Shown piece by piece: positions 1-8,339 of a stretch of 64,000 bases of DNA. The DNA comes from GWF2-38-10 sp964527595. Its GTDB lineage: Bacteria > Babelota > Babeliae > Babelales > RVW-14. The notes under the pieces are model-generated. The model saw nothing but the letters and a program-made list of their open reading frames with translations, ran no database searches and had not been told where the DNA came from. The position numbers and the translations under genes are program-made. The stretch is taken from positions 35,955 to 99,954 of the forward strand of contig CAZGPI010000003.1 of assembly GCA_964527595.1 (NCBI GenBank). Direction: 5' to 3'. The stretch's first letter is position 1. Every line of letters starts with the position of its first letter.

Positions 1-153
1 ACTGCTTTATTGGTTAGCAAGCTATCCGCAAACAAGGAGCAACTAAAAGAAGAATTGTCCCATTGTGAGATTGACCCTAATTGGGATTTACGTGAATCTT
101 CTGATGGTAGATTTGTTATGAGTTCTAGCGTCTTCGAATCTCGGTTAAAATAA
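1..153 (+). CDS. C-terminal end of an unrecognised protein (partial)
   Basis: The forward frame is open from the first base of the window and gives 50 residues before a TAA stop. The gene begins outside the window. The tail is charged (it contains KLSANKEQLKEELSHCEIDP and ends in FESRLK) and shows no membrane segment. No family is recognisable from this fragment. A strong hairpin with a T-run lies about 25 bases downstream, which supports a real gene end here rather than chance openness. Confidence 0.5.
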   Translation, partial: TALLVSKLSANKEQLKEELSHCEIDPNWDLRESSDGRFVMSSSVFESRLK

Positions 154-177
154 CTGCTGCTATAAGCTAAATATTAA

Positions 178-236
178 GGCGGCTGGTAATTGGTGACAAT
201 GATGATATTGTTGCTAGATTGCCAGCCGTTTTTTTT
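178..236. terminator. Bidirectional hairpin between convergent genes
   Basis: The arms CGGCTGG (180-186) and CCAGCCG (222-228) enclose a long loop and are followed by eight T residues on the plus strand. It ends the partial plus-strand gene and also touches the stop of the minus-strand MBL gene, so it may serve both. Confidence 0.6.
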
Positions 237-1029
237 ATAAATCCGAAAAGCAAAATTCAAACATTTTACCGGTATGAAACGTTCCGCTGGCCGTTTTTGA
301 AATGACGGCTGTTTGGTGGGGCATTTTTTCAACTAATTGGCTAATGGGAAGAAATCCTGTGCAGTGATTTGGTAGTAATATTTGAATGTTTTCTTTGGTG
401 AATAATTCAATTATCTTGGTAATTTCTTCAGGGCTTGAATTTTTTAGATGGAGCCCTCCGACAAGTGCATAAATTGGAATTTGGTTATTAAATGCTTCTT
501 TGGCATCGGCAAGGATTGTTGGCAATCCATGGTGAGCGCAACCAACAATAACTATAAGGCCCTTGCCCTCAAGATATGCAACAAGGTTTATTTCGTGAGT
601 TTTGAGTTGAGAATTAATAGTTGGTCGTTCTTTTATTACCCAAAGGCCAGGGATTATCTCTGTATTTTCTCTAACTAAATGTACGTCAGTATAAATCGAT
701 TTAAGCATTTTGCTTTTTGGCATGTGTTCGCCAAAGGCATCGGATGTACAATACATAGGTTTATTGGCAATATGATGGCTCACTTTTTCCATGCCGCCGC
801 TGTGGTCATCGTGAGGGTGGCTGAGTACAAAGGCATCGATGGTTTTCAGCTCAATGTTGAGTTCTTTGGCGTTATGTAATAAAACATCACCAGAATATCC
901 AGTATCAAAAAGAATTTTTTTTCCATCTGCCTCAATCAACATTGATAAACCGTGTTCACCCCAAAACTGTTCGCTAGGAGCCGTATCTTCAACAAGAACG
1001 GTAATTTTTAATGATGCAAGCGAAGTCAT
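235..1029 (-). CDS. MBL-fold metallo-hydrolase (Tflp/MJ0301-like)
   Basis: 264 residues with a metallo-beta-lactamase fold. The metal motif HPHDDH (H71, H73, D75, H76) follows an upstream FDTG strand; GCAHHG near residue 165 and NHCTG near 220 supply the later ligands and are typical of the subgroup annotated as 7,8-dihydropterin-6-yl-methyl-4-(beta-D-ribofuranosyl)aminobenzene 5'-phosphate synthase. That name comes from archaea and the substrate here is unknown; a general cytoplasmic metal-dependent hydrolase is the safe call. It lies 13 bases downstream of the GyrI-like gene on the same strand, so the two are probably co-transcribed. No signal peptide is seen. Confidence 0.85.
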   Translation of the reverse strand: MTSLASLKITVLVEDTAPSEQFWGEHGLSMLIEADGKKILFDTGYSGDVLLHNAKELNIELKTIDAFVLSHPHDDHSGGMEKVSHHIANKPMYCTSDAFGEHMPKSKMLKSIYTDVHLVRENTEIIPGLWVIKERPTINSQLKTHEINLVAYLEGKGLIVIVGCAHHGLPTILADAKEAFNNQIPIYALVGGLHLKNSSPEEITKIIELFTKENIQILLPNHCTGFLPISQLVEKMPHQTAVISKTASGTFHTGKMFEFCFSDL

Positions 1030-1042
1030 TGGTTTCCAGTTT

Positions 1043-1519
1043 CTATTTTATAGCTACAAAAATTTTGACTATTGAATGAGCATCATTTGTGCTTTTTGCA
1101 TCATACCATTCAAAGTCGTTGGTGAACGTCCGCTCAAGGCTTTTATCTTGCCAAATATCCATCCATGTTTTTCCGATAGCAGAAGCAAATGGGCCGGTAG
1201 CGGTAAAGACCGCGTATTTTGTAGCAGGAATTTCTTTGGTAACCATTCCGGCGGGAATTGTGTCAGTCTTGGTTACAGGGCAACCAAGAATAAGTGAATA
1301 GTGCCCGGTTGTAAGCGAAAAATCTGAGCTATAGTTTGTATACAGTCCTAAAATTACATCAGGATTTGTTTTATTTGGTATCGTTGCAAAGAGGTTGGCT
1401 TTTTGCTGCTCTTGCCAAAATGTTGGGATTGCAGAAAAGCATTCGTTATTTTGATATGTCGTGCGGAGTTCGGCTCCCATGATGATCATGGCTGGTAATA
1501 ACACTATTTCAAAGCTCAT
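1043..1519 (-). CDS. GyrI-like / effector-binding domain protein
   Basis: A stand-alone effector-binding domain of the GyrI/AraC C-terminal type, about 158 residues. The second half carries the usual order: IPAGMVTKEIPATKYAVFTA, then a TWMDIW helix, then FEWYD and a closing VKIFVAIK strand. Family members bind small cationic ligands or inhibit gyrase; which applies cannot be told. I chose the ATG at 1519 because AGGAGC stands six bases upstream. The frame continues 21 residues further to 1582 without a ribosome site. It is the first gene of a likely two-gene unit with the MBL hydrolase. Confidence 0.8.
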   Translation of the reverse strand: MSFEIVLLPAMIIMGAELRTTYQNNECFSAIPTFWQEQQKANLFATIPNKTNPDVILGLYTNYSSDFSLTTGHYSLILGCPVTKTDTIPAGMVTKEIPATKYAVFTATGPFASAIGKTWMDIWQDKSLERTFTNDFEWYDAKSTNDAHSIVKIFVAIK

Positions 1520-1677
1520 AAAGCTCCTAAATGATTTGAGCGAATCGATTATTTGATAAATACTATAAGCGTAATATGCCAAATAATTGGTGGGTTGTTA
1601 AGGCTTGGCGAAAGTCATGCCAGTTTTTTAGAGGACATCTTTTGTGGTAAGCTAATGAATGAAATTTATTGATAGAA

Positions 1678-1705
1678 TGGATCCCGGATCGAGTCCGGGA
1701 TGACA
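1678..1705 (+). repeat. TGGAT...ATGACA dispersed palindrome, copy 1
   Basis: The core ATCCCGGATCGAGTCCGGGA forms an 8-bp hairpin framed by TGGAT and ATGACA. It is one of six related palindromes in the window and lies between the GyrI-like gene and the acyl ligase. No T-run follows, so it is not a standard terminator. Confidence 0.75.
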
Positions 1706-1780
1706 AAAAGAGGTAGTGCAACAAAGGGATTTCTGCAATAAGGCATTGTAGTATTCATTTAAAAAAAAGGGGGATCTGGA

Positions 1781-4357
1781 ATGGTTTTGCTTGATATTTT
1801 ACAGGAGAGTCGTAAAAAATATGCCGAGCATCCGGCATTAATTATGCGTGTTGGTTATCGAACGGTAACGTTAACATTTGCTCAGGTATATGAACTTGCG
1901 CAAAGAACGGCAGCCTTTTTAGAAGCTCATGGAGTTGGTAAGGGGGATTGCGTGGCCGTTTGTGCGCCTAATTCTCCGTATTGGGCCTGTTTGTTTTGGG
2001 GATGCTTGTTGCGCGGGGTGGTGATTGTACCACTTAATATTCAGAGCACCGATGCGATGATTGCCAAGATTATTGAGCAAACAGGGGCGAAATTTCTATT
2101 TACCACTCGAGGCATGGCGTTAGGGGGTTCTCCAAGGGGGAACGCCTTGGAGGTATTATTGAAGCAGGCGGTTCCCTCCTGCACCTCCCTGGAACTTGCT
2201 CTTTTGGATGAAATTATTGCTCCATATGCGGGTAAAAATATTGAGCCCATAAAAACATTATCCGATGATTTAATTGAAATTTTATACACCTCGGGGACGA
2301 CCGGTGAACCCAAGGGCGTTATGCTTACTCACCGAAATCTTATGACAAATCTCCACGCGATACAGCAATGTTTAATGTTGAAAGAACAACATGAACGTGT
2401 TTTATCTATCTTGCCGTTAAGCCATATTCTTGAACAAATGGTTGGTTTTTTACTGCCATTTTCTTGTGGTGCGACAATTGTTTATGCGCATAGTCATGGA
2501 GCGATTGCTCAATTACTTGCAGAATTTAAGATAACCAAAATGGTTGCAGTCCCAGAATTTTTAAAAGTTTTGATGGCTCGTATTATGACTAAAGTTAACG
2601 ATGCTGGATGGCAAGCGACGGTTAATCGATTAATGAAATTTAGTTTGCATATGCCATGGTGGATTCGGCGGTTAGTTTTTCGTCCAATACTTAAGCCGCT
2701 TGGTGGATGCCTGAATATGGTTGCATCGGGTGGAGCCCCGCTTGATCCTGAAATTGAACAGCAATGGAATGCACTTGGCGTCCAAGTACTTCAAGGATAT
2801 GGATTAACTGAAACTTCGCCCGTACTTACGAATAATACCTTTGCCGATCATCGGCCAGGGAGTGTTGGGCGGGTTGCGGCTGGCGTCAGTATTCGTTTAG
2901 TTGGCGGTGAAATTCAGGCAAAGGGTGACAGCGTGTTTAGTGGTTATTTTAAAAATGAACAAAAAACGCGTGAAGTTTTTACCGATGATGGATGGTTTAT
3001 GACCGGTGATATGGGGCAATTGGACGCCGATGGTTTTTTGTTTATTAAGGGACGGCGTAAATACATGATCAAGGGTGCTGGTGCCCAAAACGTTTATCCG
3101 GAAGATATCGAGGAATTTTTAAACCGAGAATCGATGATTAAGGATAGTTGTGTTGTTGGCCTTGAGCAAACGGGTGGGGCTGTCCAAATTCATGCGGTAT
3201 TATTACTCAAAGAAGCTTTGTCTAACGCCGAGATTGAGGCGTTGGTTAATCGTGTTAACGACCAATTGGCAACGTACCAACATATCGGTGGATGGAGTGT
3301 TTGGCCGGATGAAGATTTTCCGCGGTCGGCGACGCGTAAAATAAAAAAAGAAGAGGTAATTACTTTTTTGAAGGCTGGTACTGATCATGGGTCTTTTTCT
3401 CATGGTGGTCATGCTGCTGGGCGGTTAGAGATTTTGTTGTCAACGATGACGGGCGTTCCTGCGGAAAATATTGAACCGACATCGCTTCTTGTACGGCAAT
3501 TACATATGGATTCATTAATGACCGTTGAGCTTTTGGCACGAATTGAGGATGCCTTTGCTATTTCGGTTGATGGGTGGATTATTGGGCCAACTACCACGGT
3601 TGCCGATATTGAAGAGTGGATTAGCCACGGCGCTCCTGTGCAAAAGCCGGTGCGCTTAAAGGCATGGCCTCGATCATGGTGGGCACGCATACTTAGGGCA
3701 ATTGGCCAACCAATTGTGGTTGGAATTGTGCGTTTGTTTGCGCGAGTACGAGTTGAAGGATTAGAGAATCTTGAAAAAATTGTTCCTAGGGGGTTTGCCA
3801 AGGGGGAACGCCTTGGCGATATGCCTGTCATCTTTATGCCCAACCATGTAAGCATGATAGACCCCTTTTTTTTGATGGCAGCATTGCCCGCAAAAATACG
3901 CCGCCGCATTGCCTTTGCTTCGGCCGTTGACGTTTTGTACAAAGACTTTTGGTATATAGTTCCGCTTACCGAATTACTTGCCTATACATTTCCATTTCCT
4001 CGTAAAGAAACAGAGAATGTTGTGCAGGGTCTGACGCTTATGGGGCAAGTTCTTGATCATGGCTATTCGGCCGTTGTTTTTCCCGAGGGGCAGGTTTCTC
4101 GCGATGGACAATTACAGCCTCTTAAAGCGGGCGCTGGATTGGTGGCAAGTCAAATGATGGTGACGGTGATACCGGTTGCATTGATTGGGGTGCCGGCAAT
4201 TGTTGGGCCAGACAGCCTTTTCCCTTCGCATCGTGGTACGGTTGCCGTTCTTTTTGGTAAGCCTATAAAGATGAGCCGAATGACTTCTATTGCCCAGGCA
4301 ACGGCTGAAATTGAAAAGGCGATGAGGATGACTCAAGAAAAAAAAAGAGATTTTTAG
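1781..4357 (+). CDS. aas: Acyl-activating ligase - ACP - PlsC acyltransferase fusion (Aas-like)
   Basis: 858 residues in three domains. Residues 1-510 are an AMP-forming acyl ligase (P-loop YTSGTTGEPKG near 170, QGYGLTETSP near 340, FMTGDMG near 405). Residues 530-615 are an acyl-carrier domain with MDSL, whose Ser578 would carry phosphopantetheine. Residues 640-858 are a PlsC acyltransferase with NHVSMID (H-x4-D near 687) and FPEGQ. The likely role is to activate fatty acids, load them on the carrier and acylate lysophospholipids at the inner membrane. E. coli Aas has the acyltransferase first and no carrier, so the order differs. A GGGGGA site precedes the ATG. Two in-frame palindromic repeats add residues about 115-138 and 669-680. 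Confidence 0.88.
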   Translation: MVLLDILQESRKKYAEHPALIMRVGYRTVTLTFAQVYELAQRTAAFLEAHGVGKGDCVAVCAPNSPYWACLFWGCLLRGVVIVPLNIQSTDAMIAKIIEQTGAKFLFTTRGMALGGSPRGNALEVLLKQAVPSCTSLELALLDEIIAPYAGKNIEPIKTLSDDLIEILYTSGTTGEPKGVMLTHRNLMTNLHAIQQCLMLKEQHERVLSILPLSHILEQMVGFLLPFSCGATIVYAHSHGAIAQLLAEFKITKMVAVPEFLKVLMARIMTKVNDAGWQATVNRLMKFSLHMPWWIRRLVFRPILKPLGGCLNMVASGGAPLDPEIEQQWNALGVQVLQGYGLTETSPVLTNNTFADHRPGSVGRVAAGVSIRLVGGEIQAKGDSVFSGYFKNEQKTREVFTDDGWFMTGDMGQLDADGFLFIKGRRKYMIKGAGAQNVYPEDIEEFLNRESMIKDSCVVGLEQTGGAVQIHAVLLLKEALSNAEIEALVNRVNDQLATYQHIGGWSVWPDEDFPRSATRKIKKEEVITFLKAGTDHGSFSHGGHAAGRLEILLSTMTGVPAENIEPTSLLVRQLHMDSLMTVELLARIEDAFAISVDGWIIGPTTTVADIEEWISHGAPVQKPVRLKAWPRSWWARILRAIGQPIVVGIVRLFARVRVEGLENLEKIVPRGFAKGERLGDMPVIFMPNHVSMIDPFFLMAALPAKIRRRIAFASAVDVLYKDFWYIVPLTELLAYTFPFPRKETENVVQGLTLMGQVLDHGYSAVVFPEGQVSRDGQLQPLKAGAGLVASQMMVTVIPVALIGVPAIVGPDSLFPSHRGTVAVLFGKPIKMSRMTSIAQATAEIEKAMRMTQEKKRDF
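2122..2190 (+). repeat. RPE-like palindromic element, full copy A (in frame in aas)
   Basis: Two imperfect hairpins facing each other: CCAAGGGGGAACGCCTTGG on the left and CAGGCGGTTCCCTCCTG on the right, flanked by AGGGGGT and its partner ACCTCCCT. It is matched by the intergenic copy at 39219-39296. It is read through without a stop and adds about 23 residues between the A-domain strand AKFLFTTR and the helix before the P-loop. Confidence 0.8.
3788..3817 (+). repeat. RPE-like palindromic element, half copy B (in frame in aas)
   Basis: The left half only: AGGGGGTTTG followed by CCAAGGGGGAACGCCTTGG, identical over that 19-base palindrome to copy A. It is translated as PRGFAKGERLG in the linker just before the NHVSMID motif. 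The reading frame relative to the repeat differs from copy A. Confidence 0.8.
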
Positions 4358-4376
4358 ATTTTTTTTAACATGAAGG

Positions 4377-4404
4377 TTGATGTACAAAATTGTTTGTTTA
4401 TAAT
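4377..4404 (+). promoter_or_regulatory. Promoter of the first pentapeptide gene
   Basis: TTGATG (4377-4382), a 16-base spacer and TATAAT (4399-4404), about 47 bases before the ATG. The same arrangement and much of the flanking sequence recur before the second pentapeptide gene. Confidence 0.6.
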
Positions 4405-4451
4405 TGGTTTCGGTGAAGAAATTTTTAAACGAATAGAAGAAGGATTTGTAC

Positions 4452-4949
4452 ATGAATAAGAAGTTAATGGCAATTGCATTTGCAGGAGCTTTTGCAAGTT
4501 CTCAGTTAAGCGCTTTTAGTGAAACTGATTTGCGCAGAGCTTTGCTTTTGCATCGATTTAATGATGCGAGAATAATCGATGAAACCACGTGCGCTGAATT
4601 TACCGCAATGAAATTGTCAGACGCAAAAAAATTGATCCGCGTCGATTTAAAATTGGCTGATTTGGCAAGAATAAATCTGATGAACGCAAATTTGTCATTA
4701 GCAAATTTAGCAGAGGCATCTTTGTATGGCGCCATCTTGAAAAATGCAAATCTGACTGATTCAAACATGTTTGGGGCAATATTAGTATGGGCAGATTTGA
4801 GCGGTGCAAATTTGACTGGTGCTGATTTAGGCGATGTTGTGTGGCAATGGGCCGAGTTAAGGGGCACCAATTTTGCCGGCGCAAAAAACATGTCGGATGA
4901 ATTTAAGGCATATGCAAAAGGCAATGGAGCTATTAACGTTCCTGAGTAA
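4452..4949 (+). CDS. Secreted pentapeptide-repeat protein
   Basis: About 165 residues. A signal peptide (MNKKLMAIAFAGAFASSQLS) is followed by a short spacer and about 15 pentapeptide units of the A(D/N)LxX type from residue 55 to 145, for example ANLTDSNMFGAILVWADLSG. Such repeats fold as a right-handed quadrilateral beta-helix and usually act by binding a partner; the secreted form implies the periplasm, the surface or the host. The ATG at 4452 has an AAGGA site; an upstream in-frame TTG adds only two residues. It is paralogous to the next gene and has its own promoter and terminator. Confidence 0.85.
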   Translation: MNKKLMAIAFAGAFASSQLSAFSETDLRRALLLHRFNDARIIDETTCAEFTAMKLSDAKKLIRVDLKLADLARINLMNANLSLANLAEASLYGAILKNANLTDSNMFGAILVWADLSGANLTGADLGDVVWQWAELRGTNFAGAKNMSDEFKAYAKGNGAINVPE

Positions 4950-4964
4950 TATTAATTTTTGATA

Positions 4965-5020
4965 TTAAGTAAAAAGAGACGGCTGACATTTTAAAGTGTC
5001 GGCCGTCTCTTTTTACTTAA
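4965..5020. terminator. Hairpin terminator after the first pentapeptide gene
   Basis: A long inverted repeat (AAGTAAAAAGAGACGGC against GCCGTCTCTTTTTACTT) with a T-run in either direction. Its arms closely resemble those of the terminator at 5981-6034, so promoter, gene and terminator appear to have been duplicated together. Confidence 0.85.
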
Positions 5021-5022
5021 TC

Positions 5023-5050
5023 TTGCAATCAAAATTGCTTTGTTTATAAT
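5023..5050 (+). promoter_or_regulatory. Promoter of the second pentapeptide gene
   Basis: TTGCAA (5023-5028), a 16-base spacer and TATAAT (5045-5050), in the same context (AAAATTG(C)TTTGTTTATAAT) as the first copy. Confidence 0.65.
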
Positions 5051-5100
5051 CGGCTTTAGTCAAAAAACATTTTTCAAAACAAACAAAGAAAGGTTTGTAC

Positions 5101-5952
5101 ATGCATAAGAAAATAATAGGGTTTTTATTTTCTGGAATATTAGCGCATATCCAGCTTGGAGCTTATAATCAAGCACATTTGGATAAGGCTCTTGCACTTG
5201 ATGCGATTAATCGTAGCGGCCAAATAGCCACTTATGAACAATGTGATTTAAGAGACACCGATTTGAGGGCCACTAATTTGAGTGAAAGGAATTTGCAGGG
5301 CATTGATTTGGGCGGTGCAGATTTACGATGTACTTATTTGGCTGGAGCTGATTTGAGAGGGGCGAGATCGTTACACGCCAATTTTGAAGCGGCAAATTTA
5401 GAGCATGTAAACTTAAGCAAGACAAGATTGCTTTGGTCTCATTTTGAGGGTGTAAACTTGACTGGGGCAAATTTATCTGAGTCATGTTTTGCCGAGTCTC
5501 GCTTTGATCGGGCAAATTTGAATTGTGCCGATCTACACGGGACAGATTTGCGCAAGGCAAATTTTGCTGGTGCAGAGTTAAATAACGTGAATTTAAGGTT
5601 GGCTAATTTAGACGGGGCCTATTTGCACGAGGCAAGATTATTCAAAGCCGACTTATCTGGGGCAAATTTAATTAATGCTGTTTTAACGAATGCCTATTTG
5701 CAGGGTGCGAGTTTTGATAAAGCAATAGTAAAATGGGCAAATTTTAGTTATGCAAATTTGAGCAAACACGATAGGCGAGGCGCGGCACTTTATGATTTTC
5801 CTATAGATGGGGCAAGTTTCTATCGTGCTGATGTTGAGGGCGCTATTTTTGAAGGGGCAGATTTGTATGGGACGTTATTTTTAGAGGCTAAAAATATATC
5901 AAATGAATTGATGCGATATTTAAGCAATCATCAAGCACGTTTACGTTTATAA
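5101..5952 (+). CDS. Secreted pentapeptide-repeat protein, longer paralogue
   Basis: About 283 residues: a signal peptide (ending near HIQLGAYN) and about 45 pentapeptide units from residue 38 to 270, such as LRDTDLRATNLSERNLQGID. The regular coil could span roughly eleven turns. The ATG at 5101 has an AAAGG site; a TTG two codons upstream is an alternative. N-terminus, closing motif (EAKNISNEL here, GAKNMSDEF in the first gene), promoter and terminator match the preceding gene, so this is a tandem duplicate that gained or kept many more repeats. Function is unknown; DNA mimicry of gyrase is known for MfpA/Qnr-type members, but a secreted form argues against that here. Confidence 0.87.
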   Translation: MHKKIIGFLFSGILAHIQLGAYNQAHLDKALALDAINRSGQIATYEQCDLRDTDLRATNLSERNLQGIDLGGADLRCTYLAGADLRGARSLHANFEAANLEHVNLSKTRLLWSHFEGVNLTGANLSESCFAESRFDRANLNCADLHGTDLRKANFAGAELNNVNLRLANLDGAYLHEARLFKADLSGANLINAVLTNAYLQGASFDKAIVKWANFSYANLSKHDRRGAALYDFPIDGASFYRADVEGAIFEGADLYGTLFLEAKNISNELMRYLSNHQARLRL

Positions 5953-5980
5953 ATTCTACATCCTATCTATTTCGATAAGT

Positions 5981-6034
5981 AAGTAAAAAGAGGCGGCCGG
6001 TATTTTTAAAGTACCGGCCGCCTCTTTTTTACTT
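5981..6034. terminator. Bidirectional terminator between pentapeptide gene and typA
   Basis: Inverted repeat AAAAAGAGGCGGCCGGTA / TACCGGCCGCCTCTTTTTT with T-runs on both strands, between two convergent genes. Confidence 0.9.
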
Positions 6035-6056
6035 GTATTTGCTTCTGACTAAAGTA

Positions 6057-7877
6057 TTAGTCGTCTGCGCGTGATGTACGTTTACGCTTATTAGGATCCA
6101 AATATTGCTTACGTAAGCGGATTGACTTTGGTGTTACTTCAATAAGTTCGTCGTTATTAATCCAATCAAGACATGATTCAAGGGTCATGATGCGTGGCGG
6201 TGCGAGCTTAACTGAATCGTCTGTACCAGATGCGCGCATGTTGGTGAGTTTCTTTTTCTTGGTTGGGTTAACTTCGAGATCGTTTTCTCGGCTGTGTTCC
6301 CCAATGACCATTCCTGAATAAACTTCTTCAGTTGGCGCAACAAATAAAGTTCCTCGTGGTTGCAATCCGTCCAATGCATATGGAGTTACTGGACCATGTT
6401 CCATTGATATCATGGCGCCACGGGTTCTGCCTGCAATCTCTCCTGCATATTCATCATAACTGTGAAAGCGATGGCTCATGAGACCGGTGCCACGCGTATC
6501 GGTTAAGAACATGCTACGGAAGCCGATAAGGCCTCGTGCAGGGACTTTAAACTCGAGGCGGATCTTTTTTGAACCATGGTGCGTCATGTTTTGTAATAAT
6601 GCGCGTCTGCGACCAAGATTTTCCATGATAACACCTTGATAGGCTTCTTCGACGTCGATGAAGAGCAATTCGTAAGGTTCGTGCTTGTGTCCGTTGACCG
6701 TTTTGCAAATAACTTCGGGTGCTGAAAGCTGTAGCTCAAAACCTTCTCGACGCATTGTTTCAACCAAGATTCCTAAGTGCAACTGACCACGACCTGAGAC
6801 CTTAAAAGTGTCAGCAGAATCGGTGTCTTCAACGCGAAGGGCGAGGTTGGTTTTTGTTTCTTTTTGAAGGCGATCGCGAATTTGGCGAGAAGTGATTAAT
6901 TTGCCTTCGCGGCCAGCAAATGGTGAGTCATTGACCGAAAAATCGATCGAAAGTGTTGGTTCGTCAATTTCAACATAAGGGATTGGTGTAGCGTTTCCGA
7001 CGTCGCAAATTGTTGTACCAATTGTTATGTCCTCATCAACACCAGCGAGGGCAATGATGTCGCCGAGTGTTGCCGATTGAACGTCGGTACGTTTAACACC
7101 ATCAAAGACGTACATTTTAATAATCTTAACTGGGGCACCAACATATGTTCCCTTGCAGGCGATTACTTGTTTGCCCATGTTAATCGATCCACTAAATACG
7201 CGGCCAATAGCAATACGGCCAACGTAATCTGAGTGATCAAGGTTGGTGATCAGGATACGAAGGTTATCAGCTTCTTGTTCTGGAACTGGTATGTGTTCAA
7301 TAATTGTTTGGAACAATGGTTCGAGTGTTCCTTCTAATCTGCTTGAGTCTTTAGATGCATAACCACCGCGAGATGAGCCGTACAAAATAGGGAAGTCGAG
7401 TTGTTCTTCATGTGTTGCTAAATCAAGGAAAAGTTCATGAATCATATTCTCGGTGCGTTCAACATCGGCGTCTTTACGATCAATTTTGTTGATAAGCACG
7501 ATTGGCTTAAGTTCAAGTTGTAGAGCCTTTTGAAGTACAAATCGTGTTCCTGGCAATGGTCCTTCGGCTGCGTCAACCAAAAGCATGAAGCCTTCAACCA
7601 TTTGCAAGGTACGTTCAACTTCGCCACCAAAATCTAAGTGGCCAGGGGTATCGACAATGTTAATTTTAATGCCGTTGAAGTTGATGGATGTATTTTTTGC
7701 TAAAATGGTGATACCGCGTTCGCGTTCGATATCTCCAGAATCCATGACGCGTTCCATTGTTTCAGCTGAAACGGTTCCTGATTGCTTAAGCATTTGATCG
7801 ACCAGCGTTGTTTTGCCATGGTCAACGTGAGCAATAATAGCAATGTTTCTAACATCTAATCTTTGTCTAAAACTCAT
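6057..7877 (-). CDS. typA: Translational GTPase TypA/BipA
   Basis: 606 residues, the usual length. The GTPase domain shows IAHVDHGKTTL (G1, residues 15-25), RERGITI (G2), DTPGHLDF (G3), NKID (G4) and GSSRGG (G5), followed by the EF-G-like domains III and V and the BipA C-terminal domain (GMVIGEHSRENDLEVNPTKK near 525). The protein binds the 70S ribosome and helps 50S assembly and stress adaptation. The ATG at 7877 has a GGGGGA site upstream. It is transcribed alone; upstream is rpsR on the same strand with a terminator between. Confidence 0.97.
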   Translation of the reverse strand: MSFRQRLDVRNIAIIAHVDHGKTTLVDQMLKQSGTVSAETMERVMDSGDIERERGITILAKNTSINFNGIKINIVDTPGHLDFGGEVERTLQMVEGFMLLVDAAEGPLPGTRFVLQKALQLELKPIVLINKIDRKDADVERTENMIHELFLDLATHEEQLDFPILYGSSRGGYASKDSSRLEGTLEPLFQTIIEHIPVPEQEADNLRILITNLDHSDYVGRIAIGRVFSGSINMGKQVIACKGTYVGAPVKIIKMYVFDGVKRTDVQSATLGDIIALAGVDEDITIGTTICDVGNATPIPYVEIDEPTLSIDFSVNDSPFAGREGKLITSRQIRDRLQKETKTNLALRVEDTDSADTFKVSGRGQLHLGILVETMRREGFELQLSAPEVICKTVNGHKHEPYELLFIDVEEAYQGVIMENLGRRRALLQNMTHHGSKKIRLEFKVPARGLIGFRSMFLTDTRGTGLMSHRFHSYDEYAGEIAGRTRGAMISMEHGPVTPYALDGLQPRGTLFVAPTEEVYSGMVIGEHSRENDLEVNPTKKKKLTNMRASGTDDSVKLAPPRIMTLESCLDWINNDELIEVTPKSIRLRKQYLDPNKRKRTSRADD

Positions 7878-7964
7878 TGATCCCCCGTATTTTTATTCGT
7901 TAGGTTCTACCTGGTATTCAGGTTAGCATAAATGAAAAATTTTGCAAAATGAAATAAAATTATC

Positions 7965-7999
7965 AAAGAAAAAGAAAGGAAGCCACAGCTCCCTTTCTT
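7965..7999 (-). terminator. Terminator after rpsR
   Basis: On the minus strand AGAAAGGGAGC pairs with GCTTCCTTTCT (one G-U pair) around a 3-4 base loop and is followed by a T-rich tract. It closes the rpsF-rpsR unit. Confidence 0.7.
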
Positions 8000-8026
8000 G
8001 AAGATTCTTTAATTAACCGTAAATTC

Positions 8027-8311
8027 TTAGCGGTGGATTGCGCAGAACGGCAATAATGCCATTGAGCGAGCCAGCTTGATATGATTTGCAAGATGGCGTT
8101 GATGAAAGGCACAGTTTCCAGAGACCTTTGACGGAAGGATTTTGTAACGTTCTGTTAAGAAGTTACGCAATAAATTGGTGTTTTTGTAATCGATCAAGAG
8201 TTCTTGTTCGAGATTTGCACAAAAACGGCAATGTTTAGGGCTCAGAAACGAGCTCTTGCGGACTTTTTTCTTTAAAATACGGGAACTAATTTTAAGTTTA
8301 AATTTTGTCAT
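8027..8311 (-). CDS. rpsR: 30S ribosomal protein S18
   Basis: 94 residues with the S18 core: KHCRFCANLEQELLIDYKNT, LLRNFLTERYKILP, and HQRHLANHIKLARSMALLPF. S18 binds the platform of the small subunit with S6. The ATG at 8311 has AAGGA seven bases upstream. It lies 28 bases downstream of rpsF. The single-stranded DNA-binding gene that often sits between rpsF and rpsR is missing here, as is rplI downstream. The CRFC pair is kept, as in zinc-binding S18 variants. Confidence 0.95.
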   Translation of the reverse strand: MTKFKLKISSRILKKKVRKSSFLSPKHCRFCANLEQELLIDYKNTNLLRNFLTERYKILPSKVSGNCAFHQRHLANHIKLARSMALLPFCAIHR

Positions 8312-8339
8312 GGCTTATCCTTGCTTAATCTTATGCTAC

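Noticed and set aside
3409..3942. A 177-codon minus-strand frame inside the acyl-ligase fusion
   Set aside because: It lies over the conserved ACP and acyltransferase domains of the real gene and has no family features.
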